Part shown: positions 1 through 8,717 of the stretch, one piece after another
Layout: every line of letters begins with the position of its first letter
Position numbering within the stretch: position 1 is the stretch's first letter
DNA from: Corynebacterium afermentans subsp. lipophilum
GTDB taxonomy: Bacteria; Actinomycetota; Actinomycetes; Mycobacteriales; Mycobacteriaceae
Assembly: GCF_030408375.1 (NCBI RefSeq)
Contig: NZ_CP046530.1
Location: forward strand, 868,001-932,000
Length of the DNA: 64,000 nt
Direction: 5' to 3'
Made by a program: the position numbers and the translations under genes
The notes under the pieces: model-generated
What the model was told of the DNA's origin: nothing
Database searches by the model: none
The model's input: only the letters and a program-made list of their open reading frames with translations

Positions 1-1460
1 ATGGACGTCCGCAGGCGCAGATCGGCGTCGACCCGGTACGCGCGGGGTTCAACCCGCACCTGGTCGGCGACGAGTCCGCCGTGGTGCGCGGCATCGCAGA
101 CCTTGTCCTGCCCAGCGCGTTCCAAACGGACGGCGCAAAGGACCCGAACCTGCTCGTCGGGGCGTCAGTGCTGCCGACGTCCCCGGACGCGTTCACGGTC
201 CGGTACGTCATCGCGCCGAACGCCCAGTGGTCCGACGGCACCCCGATCACCGGCGCGGACTTCGCCTACCTGTGGCGCGGCATGACAAAAACCGCCGGCG
301 TAGTGGACCCGGCAGCGTACCGCGCGGTGTCGAACGTGCGCGTCAGCGGCCCCGGAGGCAAGGTCGTGGACGTGGATTTCGCGCAGCCGGTGGCGGATTG
401 GAAGGTGCTGTTCCGGCATCTTTTGCCGTCGCACTTACTTGCCGCGGATGCCGCCGATTTCGCTTACGCGCTGCGCAACACCGTCCCCGCCTCCGCGGGC
501 CGTTACCTGGTGCGCAGCGTGGACCGCGCACACGGCACCGTCACGCTGAACCGCAACGACAGGTTCTGGGGGCCGGACCCGGCGCCGATTGACATTCTTA
601 CTCTCGCCGCAGCGCGCGACACCACCCAGGTGGCGGATCAGCTGCGCAGCGGCCAGCTCGCCTTCGTGGACATGGTGCCGCAGGACACCACCGAGGATGT
701 TCTCGGGCTCATCCCGGGGGCGGACACCCGCACGTTTGCGGGCACCCGCACCCTCGGCGTGACGCTTTCGGCGACCAGCGGGCTTTCGCCGCAGGCGCGC
801 GCCGAGGTGCGGTCGCTTATCGACGTCCCCCTGCTCGCCCACATCGCCGCCCGCCGCAGCACCAACGTTCACGCCGCGGCACCCACCGAACCGGGCTCGC
901 TGGCGCTGCTGCACGCGCTCGCCGCGGACGGCAAGGTGCTGCGCGTGGCCGCCGACGCCGCGGACCCGGCGGCCACCGCGGCCGCGCGGTCGCTGGTGGA
1001 TTTGCTGGACGCCGCCGGCGTGCCCGCACGCATCGTGGCCAATGAGTTGCCCGCCATCGCCGCGCGCAGCTTGCCTGCGGGTGAGGTGGATGTTGTGGTG
1101 CATTGGCGCAACGACGGCGACTCCGCAGACACCCTGGCCAGCCGCATCGCGTGTCCTGCGGAGACCGGCCGCGCCGGAAACCTCGCCGGCTTTTGTTCGG
1201 TGGCCGGCGACGAGTTGGCCCGCGCAATCCTCGCGGGCGAGATTCCGCCCGCCGCCGCAGCTGAGCGCGCCGCGGCGATCGAGCACCGCGAAGCGCTCTG
1301 GGTGCCCCTGCTGCACGAAACACGCCTGGCCGCCACCGCTGGCGGGGTGCGCGCGGCCGGCACGCAGCCGGGGCAGTGGCCGGGCGGGTTGTCGTCGGCA
1401 GGCAAGTGGAAGCTAGCCGATACAGTGAAGCGGCGATCAAAAATTCAGGAGGTTCCATGA
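1..1460 (+). CDS. lpqW: LpqW-like family 5 substrate-binding lipoprotein (5' partial)
   Basis: The reading frame is already open at the window edge (frame 3), so the signal peptide and lipobox lie upstream. The visible part has the solute-binding family 5 (oligopeptide/nickel-binding) fold: an NAQWSDGTPIT segment followed by FAYLWRG, typical of the family's first lobe. No permease or ATPase genes follow. The gene instead overlaps mshB by the ATGA start/stop, the arrangement I recall for mycobacterial lpqW, which controls the balance of phosphatidylinositol mannosides and lipoarabinomannan rather than transporting peptides. The family is seen in the sequence; the LpqW role is inferred from position. 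Confidence 0.72.
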   Translation, partial: GRPQAQIGVDPVRAGFNPHLVGDESAVVRGIADLVLPSAFQTDGAKDPNLLVGASVLPTSPDAFTVRYVIAPNAQWSDGTPITGADFAYLWRGMTKTAGVVDPAAYRAVSNVRVSGPGGKVVDVDFAQPVADWKVLFRHLLPSHLLAADAADFAYALRNTVPASAGRYLVRSVDRAHGTVTLNRNDRFWGPDPAPIDILTLAAARDTTQVADQLRSGQLAFVDMVPQDTTEDVLGLIPGADTRTFAGTRTLGVTLSATSGLSPQARAEVRSLIDVPLLAHIAARRSTNVHAAAPTEPGSLALLHALAADGKVLRVAADAADPAATAAARSLVDLLDAAGVPARIVANELPAIAARSLPAGEVDVVVHWRNDGDSADTLASRIACPAETGRAGNLAGFCSVAGDELARAILAGEIPPAAAAERAAAIEHREALWVPLLHETRLAATAGGVRAAGTQPGQWPGGLSSAGKWKLADTVKRRSKIQEVP

Positions 1461-2329
1461 CCGTTCGAGACCTTTCCGGCTACCGCGTTGTCGCCGTGCA
1501 CGCCCACCCGGACGACGAAGCAATCACCACCGCCGGCGCCCTTGCAGACCTTTCCGCCCGCGGCGCGGACGTGCTGATAGTCACCTGCACCCTCGGCGAG
1601 GAAGGCGAGGTCATCGGCGAGCCGTACCAGCACCTCGTGGTCGATGAGGCGGACCAGCTCGGGGGTTTTCGCATCCAGGAGCTGCGGCGCTCCCTGGACG
1701 CGATCGGCGCGCGCGGGCAGTTCCTCGGCGGTGCCGGCCGCTTCCGTGACTCCGGCATGGCGGGCTCGCCAGCGAGCCGAAATCCGCGGGCGTTTGTGAA
1801 TTCGGGCGACGTGGCCGTCGAGAAGCTTGCTGCCATCTTCGAAGCCGAAAGGCCGCACCTTGTGCTGACCTACGGCCCCGACGGCGGCTACGGCCACCCG
1901 GACCACATCCGCGCCCACGAAATCACACATGCCGCCGCCGAGCGTGTGGAGGTCCCGCGCATCATGTGGGCGGTGCGCCTGGCCGAGGAGACCGCCGCAC
2001 TCATGCCCGCCGAGGCCCCCGAGGGCTGGCGCCTGCCCGAAGACGGAGAGCTCGACGGCGTGGAATCCTCCGACGTCCGCGTCGAGCTCAACGACGCCGC
2101 CTACAGCGCCAAGGTGGAGGCGATGCGCGCGCACGCCACGCAGCTGTGGATCGCGGACGGGCGCACCACCGACGTCAACCCGCACGCCGCGCTCGCCGCC
2201 GGTCCGGTGGTGTACTACGCGCTGTCCAACCTGATCATCCAGCCGATCCAGCGCGTCGAGCACTACCAGCTGGGCGCGGGGCTTCCGCTTCACGACGACA
2301 CTTCGCTGCTCACCGGGATCGCACGATGA
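1457..2329 (+). CDS. mshB: GlcNAc-Ins deacetylase, mycothiol biosynthesis
   Basis: 290 aa, PIG-L/LmbE-type zinc deacetylase that removes acetate from GlcNAc-inositol in the second step of mycothiol synthesis. The zinc site is visible: AHPDDE near residue 15 and the later GHPDH near residue 140, with the catalytic Asp in the first motif. The start chosen is the ATG at 1457, preceded by an AGGAGG Shine-Dalgarno. An upstream in-frame start at 1376 would lie inside the preceding gene. It overlaps the preceding gene by 4 bases and the next gene by 4 bases, so the three are translationally coupled. Confidence 0.93.
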   Translation: MTVRDLSGYRVVAVHAHPDDEAITTAGALADLSARGADVLIVTCTLGEEGEVIGEPYQHLVVDEADQLGGFRIQELRRSLDAIGARGQFLGGAGRFRDSGMAGSPASRNPRAFVNSGDVAVEKLAAIFEAERPHLVLTYGPDGGYGHPDHIRAHEITHAAAERVEVPRIMWAVRLAEETAALMPAEAPEGWRLPEDGELDGVESSDVRVELNDAAYSAKVEAMRAHATQLWIADGRTTDVNPHAALAAGPVVYYALSNLIIQPIQRVEHYQLGAGLPLHDDTSLLTGIAR

Positions 2330-2649
2330 CACAACCCGCAGTGCGCGACGACTTCTCCCGGGGCGAAGCGGTCGCCGGTCTGGTGTGGCTCAGCGTCGGC
2401 GCGCTGGTCTCGCTCGTTTTGGAGGTGGTCTACCTCAACTGGATCTGGGCGGTTGTGGCGCTGCTGTTCAACGCGGTGTTGACGAAGACGGCGCGGTTGT
2501 GGTCCCAGACGTGGGCGCTCGCGCCGCTGGGGGTGTGGGGCTGCGCGTTTTTCATTTCACTGGCCGTACTCCCGCCAACCGGCTGGTCACTTGTGCTATT
2601 GGTTGCCGGCATAGTGGGTGGCGTTTGGCCCCTGGTTCGACGGAAGTGA
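2326..2649 (+). CDS. Small integral membrane protein, mshB operon
   Basis: 107 aa with about three hydrophobic helices (near residues 14-38, 40-56 and 66-103) and a basic VRRK end. The ATG overlaps the mshB stop (ATGA), so expression is coupled to mshB. Actinobacteria commonly carry a small conserved membrane protein at this position; its function is unknown to me and nothing in the sequence shows a catalytic motif. Confidence 0.8.
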   Translation: MTQPAVRDDFSRGEAVAGLVWLSVGALVSLVLEVVYLNWIWAVVALLFNAVLTKTARLWSQTWALAPLGVWGCAFFISLAVLPPTGWSLVLLVAGIVGGVWPLVRRK

Positions 2650-2651
2650 CA

Positions 2652-2657
2652 TACTGT
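2652..2657 (+). promoter_or_regulatory. -10 hexamer of fdxC (leaderless)
   Basis: TACTGT lies five bases before the ferredoxin ATG and right after the stop of the preceding gene, so the transcript would begin at or next to the start codon. Confidence 0.5.
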
Positions 2658-2662
2658 TTGCC

Positions 2663-2986
2663 ATGACTTACGTGATTGCTCAACCGTGCGTCGATATCAT
2701 GGACCGCAGCTGCGTTGAAGAGTGCCCCGTCGACTGCATCTACGAGGGAAAGCGCATGCTCTACATCCACCCCGACGAGTGCGTCGACTGCGGCGCCTGC
2801 GAGCCGGCATGCCCGGTCGAGGCCATCTTCTACGAGGACGACACTCCCGACGAGTGGAGCGAATACTACGACATCAACGTCGGCTTCTTCGACGAGCTCG
2901 GCTCCCCGGGCGGCGCCGCCAAGACCGGCCCGCAGGACTACGACCACCCGTTCGTCGCAGCGTTGCCGCCGCAGAACCAGGACTAG
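2663..2986 (+). CDS. fdxC: Seven-iron ferredoxin
   Basis: 107 aa, matching the length of actinobacterial 3Fe-4S/4Fe-4S ferredoxins. The N-terminal half carries CVDIMDRSCVEECPVDC for the first cluster region and CVDCGACEPACPVEA for the 4Fe-4S cluster, followed by an acidic tail. It transfers single electrons in the cytoplasm, for example to cytochromes P450 or biosynthetic oxidoreductases. It is followed after 3 bases by dapC, an order conserved in mycobacteria. A -10 hexamer sits immediately upstream. Confidence 0.95.
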   Translation: MTYVIAQPCVDIMDRSCVEECPVDCIYEGKRMLYIHPDECVDCGACEPACPVEAIFYEDDTPDEWSEYYDINVGFFDELGSPGGAAKTGPQDYDHPFVAALPPQNQD

Positions 2987-2989
2987 GCC

Positions 2990-4090
2990 TTGGCACGCAC
3001 TCCACTCGGATCGCGGCTGCCAGATTTTCCCTGGGACACCATCGCGGACGTGCGCGAGCGCGCGGCCGCACACGAAGGCGGGCTGATTGACCTGTCCGTC
3101 GGCGGCCCCGTCGACCCGGTCGCTCCGTCGATCCAGCTCGCGCTGACCGAAGCCGCCGCGGCCCCCGGCTACCCGCAGACCGCCGGCACGCCCGAGCTGC
3201 GCGCCACGATCGTCTCCTCGCTTGCGCGCCGCTTCGGCATCGCCGGGCTGAACGAGCGCTCTGTGCTGCCCGTCATCGGCCTGAAGGAGGCCGTTGCGTG
3301 GCTGCCCACGCTTCTGGGCCTGCGTGGCGCGAAGGTGGTCATCCCGGAGGTCGCGTACCCCACCTACGAAGTCGGCGCCCTGATGGCCGAATGCGAAGTC
3401 GTGCGTTGCGACGACCCCGCGGCCGCCCCGCGCGACGCCGCGCTAGTCTTCGTCAACTCCCCGTCGAACCCGACCGGGGCAGTGGCGTCCGTAGACCAGA
3501 TGCGTGCGTGGGTGGAGTTCTCCCGTGAAACTGGCGCGATCATCGCCTCCGACGAGTGCTACCTCTACCTCGGCTGGTCCGCCGAGCCGGTGTCCATCCT
3601 GCACCCGTCCGTCACCGGCGGCGACAACACCGGCCTACTCGCTCTGCATTCGCTGTCCAAGACGTCCAACCTGGCGTCGTATCGCGCCGGCACCATCTCC
3701 GGCGATGAGGAGCTGGTGCAGGAGCTGCTTCTCGTGCGCAAGCACTCCGGCCTCATCGTGCCGGGCCCCATCCAGGCCGCCATGGTCGCGGCCCTCGGCG
3801 ACGACCTGCACGAGGAAATGCAGCGCTCAACTTACGCCATGCGCCGTCTCGAGCTCATGAAGGCGCTGCCGGAAGCTGGCTTCACTATCGACGACTCTGA
3901 TGCCGGATTGTACCTTTGGTGCCGTCGAGAAGCAATGAGCTCGCGGGAAATCCTGGAATGGCTCGCAGACCGCGGCATCCTGGCAGCTCCCGGCCACTTC
4001 TACGGGCCCGCCGGCGCGAACCACGTGCGCATCTCACTGACCGCCACCGACGAGCGCATCAGCGAAGCCGCAAAGCGCCTGATTTCTTAA
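2990..4090 (+). CDS. dapC: N-succinyl-L,L-diaminopimelate aminotransferase
   Basis: 366 aa, fold-type I class I/II aminotransferase using PLP. The Schiff-base lysine is visible in HSLSKTSN (about residue 223), with N and R contacts in NSPSNPTG and SYRAG. It makes the succinylated DAP precursor in lysine and cell-wall synthesis. The best start is TTG at 2990, giving the sequence ARTPLGSRLPDFPWDT found near the start of corynebacterial DapC. Pathway partners dapD and dapE lie 2 to 8 kb downstream in this window. Confidence 0.92.
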   Translation: MARTPLGSRLPDFPWDTIADVRERAAAHEGGLIDLSVGGPVDPVAPSIQLALTEAAAAPGYPQTAGTPELRATIVSSLARRFGIAGLNERSVLPVIGLKEAVAWLPTLLGLRGAKVVIPEVAYPTYEVGALMAECEVVRCDDPAAAPRDAALVFVNSPSNPTGAVASVDQMRAWVEFSRETGAIIASDECYLYLGWSAEPVSILHPSVTGGDNTGLLALHSLSKTSNLASYRAGTISGDEELVQELLLVRKHSGLIVPGPIQAAMVAALGDDLHEEMQRSTYAMRRLELMKALPEAGFTIDDSDAGLYLWCRREAMSSREILEWLADRGILAAPGHFYGPAGANHVRISLTATDERISEAAKRLIS

Positions 4091-4149
4091 CGCGGACCTC
4101 CCACGACTACAGTTACATAAGTTTTGCGTACTTTTTCGAGGAGGTTGCC

Positions 4150-4713
4150 GTGACGCACGAGCACACCGCCGCCCCAGCCGGCGGGAGCACCGCGGTGCGA
4201 TTCGTCGCCGGACTGCGCCAGTTCTTGCGCTTCGGCATCGTCGGCGGCTCCGGCGTGCTGGTCAACTTTATCGTGTTCTACTTGGCCAACAAGGCCCTGG
4301 AAAACGGCCTTGACCTCCATGCCAACGACGTAGTCATGCAACTCGGTGCCACCCGCTGGAACGTGCGCTGGTACCACGTGTTGTCCACGCTTGCGTTCGT
4401 ATTGGCTAACACGTGGAACTACCAGCTCAACCGCTCTTGGACCTTCCGCGGCGTGCACGCGCGCACCTGGCTGCGCGGTTTCTTCCCGTTTTTGGCCACC
4501 GGCGCGCTCGCGTTCGCGGTGTCGCTGACCTGCATGACGCTTCTGATGAACCCCACCACGCCGATTGGCCTGCCGGACCACATCTTCGACGACTCCTCCG
4601 GGCTGCGCACCAAGTCCTACTGGGCGCAAGCGATTTCGACGTTCATTGCCATGCCGGTGAACTTCATCATCAACAAATTCTGGACCTTCGGAAAGCCAAA
4701 ATCAGCCGTTTAG
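4150..4713 (+). CDS. GtrA-like membrane protein
   Basis: 187 aa with four predicted membrane helices and the GtrA signatures: QFLRFGIVGGSGVLVNF near the start and W-N-Y-QLNRSWTF in the middle, closing with NFIINKFWTF. GtrA proteins assist transfer of polyprenyl-linked sugars across the membrane; the substrate here is unknown, though a cell-envelope role is likely. The start is GTG at 4150, supported by a GAGGAGG Shine-Dalgarno eight bases upstream. Confidence 0.85.
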   Translation: MTHEHTAAPAGGSTAVRFVAGLRQFLRFGIVGGSGVLVNFIVFYLANKALENGLDLHANDVVMQLGATRWNVRWYHVLSTLAFVLANTWNYQLNRSWTFRGVHARTWLRGFFPFLATGALAFAVSLTCMTLLMNPTTPIGLPDHIFDDSSGLRTKSYWAQAISTFIAMPVNFIINKFWTFGKPKSAV

Positions 4714-4741
4714 CTGGTGATTGTGAAATTCTCAGGAAAAG

Positions 4742-4750
4742 TTATCCACA
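4742..4750 (+). other. Perfect DnaA box
   Basis: TTATCCACA matches the strong bacterial DnaA-box consensus. It stands alone, about 50 bases before the HNH endonuclease gene, between two coding regions and not at an origin (no cluster of boxes, no dnaA or dnaN nearby). Confidence 0.5.
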
Positions 4751-4787
4751 TTTTCGACCGGGTCTAGATTTGGGGCTTGCGCGGTCA

Positions 4788-4793
4788 TAGCTT
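4788..4793 (+). promoter_or_regulatory. -10 hexamer of the HNH endonuclease gene
   Basis: TAGCTT is followed by seven bases and the ATG, so transcription is expected to start at the initiation codon. Confidence 0.45.
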
Positions 4794-4800
4794 GTCTGCC

Positions 4801-5889
4801 ATGACACCATTCCAAGAGTTTCTGAACACACAACCGACCATCCGCGTGCTTGAAGGCTTTGACAAGCGCGCCGCCATCGCCGCCGGCGTGATGCCAAACC
4901 TGGCCAGCAAGTGGGAGGCCATCCACAAGGTCTATTTCGGGCCCACACGGTGGACCAAACACCAACGCCTCGCCCGCAAGGCCGCCGAAGCATTCCCGCT
5001 GAGCCAGCTGGTCTACATCGAAGACCGGTTAAAAAAGATCCCGAACGAAGCCGAGCGGTGGCGCGTGCGCCGCAAGCTGCTGGAAACGTTCAGCACCCAC
5101 CACGAGCTGAAAGCCAAGGCCGACCGGCTGATTCTCAAACCGGCACGGACAAAGCCGAAGCTGCAGGTCAGGTTCGGACGGTCCGTGCACGGCAGGCGCT
5201 CGATCCAGATCACTGCCGACGAGCACGACGCCGCCGACATCGAGCACTACCTACGCGAAGACCTCGACCCGACCAAGCCACCGGGACCGCAGATGCTGCG
5301 AAGATTCCTCGATCTGGTCCGCGGCTGCGGCGGGGGCATACCCTTTGCCGTGCGCCGCCCGATTGTGGTGGTGGGGCTGGACCAGCACGTGCAGATTCTC
5401 TCCGGCGACGGAGACGACGTGATCCTCGGGCTCACGGACGGCACGACCATCACCGGCGCCGAATACCTGGCAATGGAACCCGAGCTAGCAGAGGTCGCGC
5501 TGTTCCACCCGAACGAGGGGGCGGTAAACCTCTACCACACGCAGCGCTACGCCAACGACAAGCAGCGCGACCTCGCCCGGATCACGCTCACGGTGTGCCC
5601 GTGGCCGGGCTGCCGACACGGCTCCGATGCCTGCGAGATCCACCACATGCAGTCGTGGGCCGAAGGCGGCGAGACGAACATGCGCAACCTCGTGCCGGTG
5701 TGCCGCTACCACAACCAGATCAACCACGACATCGCCTCGCACGCGAACAGGCGCGGCAGCGTCAAACGCGTCAAAGGGATCCCGAGGTGGGTCTCGCCGA
5801 ACGGGATCCCGGCGGCGAACCGGTACCACCCCTACGGGGCGATGGAGGTGCTGTTCGGCTCCGCCTCGTCTGGGGCGGGGAGGACGTAG
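4801..5889 (+). CDS. HNH endonuclease (DUF222/13E12-like)
   Basis: 362 aa. The C-terminal HNH module is clear: CPWPGC, then CEIHHMQSW, then N-x-RNLVPVCRYHN, giving the paired cysteines and the HH...N...H core of the beta-beta-alpha metal finger. The N-terminal 250 residues are basic, helical and similar in style to the DUF222 half of the 13E12 family, which is amplified in many actinobacteria. Cellular role is unknown; such genes are often associated with mobile DNA but no inverted repeats or integrase are present here. The 3' end overlaps the convergent acetyltransferase gene by 58 bases. The ATG at 4801 is preferred over in-frame alternatives because of the -10 hexamer spacing. Confidence 0.85.
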   Translation: MTPFQEFLNTQPTIRVLEGFDKRAAIAAGVMPNLASKWEAIHKVYFGPTRWTKHQRLARKAAEAFPLSQLVYIEDRLKKIPNEAERWRVRRKLLETFSTHHELKAKADRLILKPARTKPKLQVRFGRSVHGRRSIQITADEHDAADIEHYLREDLDPTKPPGPQMLRRFLDLVRGCGGGIPFAVRRPIVVVGLDQHVQILSGDGDDVILGLTDGTTITGAEYLAMEPELAEVALFHPNEGAVNLYHTQRYANDKQRDLARITLTVCPWPGCRHGSDACEIHHMQSWAEGGETNMRNLVPVCRYHNQINHDIASHANRRGSVKRVKGIPRWVSPNGIPAANRYHPYGAMEVLFGSASSGAGRT

Positions 5890-6383
5890 CGGGCCAGCGC
5901 GTCCTCGTGGCCGCGCAGGCGCACCGGGTCGGGAAGAAGCCCGTCGAAGGTGTAGCCGGCTTTCTCAGCCGTGCGGCGCGAGGCAGCGTTGTCCACGACG
6001 ATGTGCAGTTCTAGCCGCCGCAGACCTTGGGTGTACGCGTGGGTGGCGACAAGTCGCAGCGCGCGGGCGGTGAGCCCCTGTCCGCGGGCCCACGGCGCGG
6101 TGTTATATCCCAGTACGCCGCCGGGGCGCATCTCGATGTTGCCGCAGTAGCGGCCGTCGACCACGTAGGCCCATCTGTGGACGCCCTCGGGTGGATCCAG
6201 CAGGAAATCGTCGGCGTGCTCGCCGGTATAGGGATTTGGGATGGTGGTCCAGCGCACCATGTCCGGGTCGTTGCAGGACGCGACGAGATCGTCGCGGATC
6301 CCCGGCAGCGAGGGTACCTCGCGCCAGGGGAGCAGGGTCAGCTCTGCGTCACTGAGCAGGGGAATGTATCCCTTAGTTGGCAT
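5832..6383 (-). CDS. GNAT family N-acetyltransferase
   Basis: 183 aa, RimJ/RimL-type GNAT. The acetyl-CoA loop is seen as [16 protein letters not shown], followed by [21 protein letters not shown], the standard motif B of this subfamily. Substrate unknown; it may acetylate a protein N terminus or a small amine. It starts 11 bases inside the end of dapD, so it is translationally coupled to it, and its 3' end runs 58 bases into the convergent HNH gene. That overlap slightly lowers certainty of the exact stop context but the frame is intact. Confidence 0.85.
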   Translation of the reverse strand: MPTKGYIPLLSDAELTLLPWREVPSLPGIRDDLVASCNDPDMVRWTTIPNPYTGEHADDFLLDPPEGVHRWAYVVDGRYCGNIEMRPGGVLGYNTAPWARGQGLTARALRLVATHAYTQGLRRLELHIVVDNAASRRTAEKAGYTFDGLLPDPVRLRGHEDALARYVLPAPDEAEPNSTSIAP

Positions 6384-7347
6384 GCAGGGCCTCGTTGAGT
6401 TCGATGCCCTTTGCGGGAACCGCCTCGACGGAGCCGGAAACGGAGTTGCGGCGGAACTGCAGGCCGTTCGCGCCGGAGAGCTCCAGTGCCTTGATCTCGG
6501 CACCGGGCTCCTTGCCCAGCGCCTCGGCGACCGGGGCAGTGAGCACGACCTTGGTGCCGGCGGTGACGTAGAGGCCGGCTTCGACGATGCAGTCGTCGCC
6601 GAGCGAGATGCCCACGCCGGCGTTGGCGCCGAGGAGGCAGCGCTCGCCGAGCGAGATGACTTCCTTGCCGCCGCCGGACAGGGTGCCCATGATGGAGGCG
6701 CCACCGCCGATGTCGGTGCCGTCGCCGACGACAACGCCCGCCGAGATACGGCCTTCAACCATGGAGGCGCCGAGGGTGCCGGCGTTGAAGTTCACAAATC
6801 CTTCGTGCATGACGGTGGTGCCTTCGGCGAGGTGGGCGCCGAGACGGATGCGGTCGGCGTCGCCGATGCGCACGCCGGACGGCACGACGTAGTCGACCAT
6901 GCGCGGGAACTTGTCCACGGAGAACACCACGACCGGGCCCTTTGCGGCGAGGCGGCCACGGGTCATCTGGAAGTCGGAGACGGCGCAGGGGCCGTAGTTG
7001 GTCCACACCACGTTGGACAGCAGGCCGAACACGCCGTCCATGTTCGCGCCGTGGGGGCGGATCAGACGGTGCGACAGCAGGTGCAGGCGCAGGTAGACGT
7101 CGTAGGCGTCCACGGCCGGCTCAGCCAGGTCCTTGATTGCCGTTTCCACGGCCACGCGCGCCACGCCGCGGGCCTCGTCGGGGCCGACGAGGTCTTCGAA
7201 GCGGGCGTCGGGCTCTGCCAACCGACGCGTCCCGGTTTCCTCAACCGGCTCATCTACTAACGGGGCGGGGTACCAGACGTCAAGCACGGTGCCGTCGTGG
7301 GTGATGGTGGCGACGCCGCGCGCGATAGCGGAAGTTGGGGAATTCAT
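6373..7347 (-). CDS. dapD: Tetrahydrodipicolinate N-succinyltransferase
   Basis: 324 aa, left-handed beta-helix transferase that succinylates tetrahydrodipicolinate in the lysine/DAP pathway. Seen: the N-terminal domain with [10 protein letters not shown], then hexapeptide-type turns, the catalytic Glu in [10 protein letters not shown], and the glycine-rich [19 protein letters not shown] loop that contacts CoA. I chose the ATG at 7347; a GTG three codons upstream also fits. TAAGGT seven bases before the ATG can be read either as a -10 hexamer for a leaderless transcript or as a Shine-Dalgarno. The upstream permease ends six bases away. Confidence 0.94.
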   Translation of the reverse strand: MNSPTSAIARGVATITHDGTVLDVWYPAPLVDEPVEETGTRRLAEPDARFEDLVGPDEARGVARVAVETAIKDLAEPAVDAYDVYLRLHLLSHRLIRPHGANMDGVFGLLSNVVWTNYGPCAVSDFQMTRGRLAAKGPVVVFSVDKFPRMVDYVVPSGVRIGDADRIRLGAHLAEGTTVMHEGFVNFNAGTLGASMVEGRISAGVVVGDGTDIGGGASIMGTLSGGGKEVISLGERCLLGANAGVGISLGDDCIVEAGLYVTAGTKVVLTAPVAEALGKEPGAEIKALELSGANGLQFRRNSVSGSVEAVPAKGIELNEALHAN

Positions 7348-7352
7348 GCCAG

Positions 7353-8717
7353 TCACCTTACGGCACCCCGGTCACGGGTGAGGAAGGACAGGGCCACAAG
7401 GCCCAGGGAGAGGATTGTGACGCTGATGACCTGGGAGCGCGAAGCGTCGTCGAAAAGCATGAGCACTGTCAGCCCCAGCAGCGCCGCCAGGGTCACCCAC
7501 GGCACCCACGCCGCGCCGCGCACACGCACCGCGGAAGCGCTGATGCGCGGGTGGAGCTTGATAAAGCTCAAGGTGATCATGATCCAGGTGACGATGAGGC
7601 AGCCGCCGGTGGCGGACATGATGAAGTCGATCATCCCCGGCGGGTTCCACCACTGCAGGCCCACGGCCACGAACGCGAAGAATACGGAGACGAGCACGGA
7701 GTTGCGCGGTACTCCGGCGGCGTTGGTGCGCGCCATCCACGCCGGCGCGTCGCCCTCGAGCGCCTGCTGGTAGCCCAGGCGCGAGGTGCCGTAGATCTGC
7801 GCGTTGAACGCGGACAGAAGCGCGAGCACGATCACGACCTCCATGAACCCGGCTGCGCCCGGGATGTTGGCCATTTCCAAAACGGCGGTGAACGGGGAGT
7901 CGGCGGCGGAGTCCGCGCCGTCGATGGCGGCGTAGGGCAGCAGCAGGATGATCACGGTCACGGAGCCGATGTAGAACAGCGCGATGCGCCAAATAATGGA
8001 ATTGACGGCGCGTTTGACGTTGTCGGCGGGGTCTTCGGATTCGGCGGCGGCGATGGTGACCACCTCGATGCCACCGAACGCGAACGCCACCGCGAGCAGG
8101 CCTGCGGCGATGCCGGCGACGCCGTTGGGGGCGAAGCCGGATTCGCGCACGTTGCCGAAGCCGACGAACCCGCTCGCGGGCAGCACGCCGGCCCACAGCA
8201 GCACGCCAATGACCAAAAAGCCCAGGATCACGGCGATTTTGATCATGGCGAACCAGTACTCGAACTCGCCGAAGCCTTTGACCTGCGAGAGGTTCACGGC
8301 GGTGAGCACGACCACGACGATGAGGCCGGGCACCCATTGCGGCACGCCGAACCAGCCGGCCATCATGGCGGAGGCGCCGGTGAGTTCGGCGCCGCACGCC
8401 ATGATCAGCAGGAAGTAGTAGATCCAGCCGAGCAGAAATCCGGCCCAGTGGCCGAACGCCATGCGCCCGTAGGTGGCAAAGGAGCCGGAGGAGGGGTGCG
8501 CGGCGGCCATTTCGCCGAGCATGCGCATCACGGCGATGACGATTAGCCCGGCGATCGCGTAGGCGATGAGGATCGCGGGCCCGGCGGCGCGGATGCCCAC
8601 GCCGACGCCGAGGAACAGCCCGGCGCCCACGGCGGTGCCGAGCCCCATGAGGGTGAGGTGCCGCGATTTCAGGCCGGAGCCGAGATCGCTGTTGCTTGTC
8701 GACGTCCCTCCGGCCAT
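7353..8717 (-). CDS. APC-family amino-acid permease (downstream copy)
   Basis: 454 aa with the 12-helix pattern of the amino acid/polyamine/organocation family. Family motifs: [17 protein letters not shown] in helix 1 (substrate backbone contacts) and the [13 protein letters not shown] segment of the AAT/AroP/GabP branch. It is about as long as, and closely similar to, the permease directly upstream, with which it shares a one-base TGATG overlap, so the pair is a tandem duplication that has diverged. Substrate cannot be told from sequence; aromatic or GABA-type amino acids are possible. Lies between two dapD paralogs. Confidence 0.88.
   Translation of the reverse strand: MAGGTSTSNSDLGSGLKSRHLTLMGLGTAVGAGLFLGVGVGIRAAGPAILIAYAIAGLIVIAVMRMLGEMAAAHPSSGSFATYGRMAFGHWAGFLLGWIYYFLLIMACGAELTGASAMMAGWFGVPQWVPGLIVVVVLTAVNLSQVKGFGEFEYWFAMIKIAVILGFLVIGVLLWAGVLPASGFVGFGNVRESGFAPNGVAGIAAGLLAVAFAFGGIEVVTIAAAESEDPADNVKRAVNSIIWRIALFYIGSVTVIILLLPYAAIDGADSAADSPFTAVLEMANIPGAAGFMEVVIVLALLSAFNAQIYGTSRLGYQQALEGDAPAWMARTNAAGVPRNSVLVSVFFAFVAVGLQWWNPPGMIDFIMSATGGCLIVTWIMITLSFIKLHPRISASAVRVRGAAWVPWVTLAALLGLTVLMLFDDASRSQVISVTILSLGLVALSFLTRDRGAVR

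Noticed and set aside
1376-1456. Upstream in-frame start for mshB at 1376
   Set aside because: It lies inside the lpqW-like gene; the ATG at 1457 has AGGAGG and gives the family N terminus.
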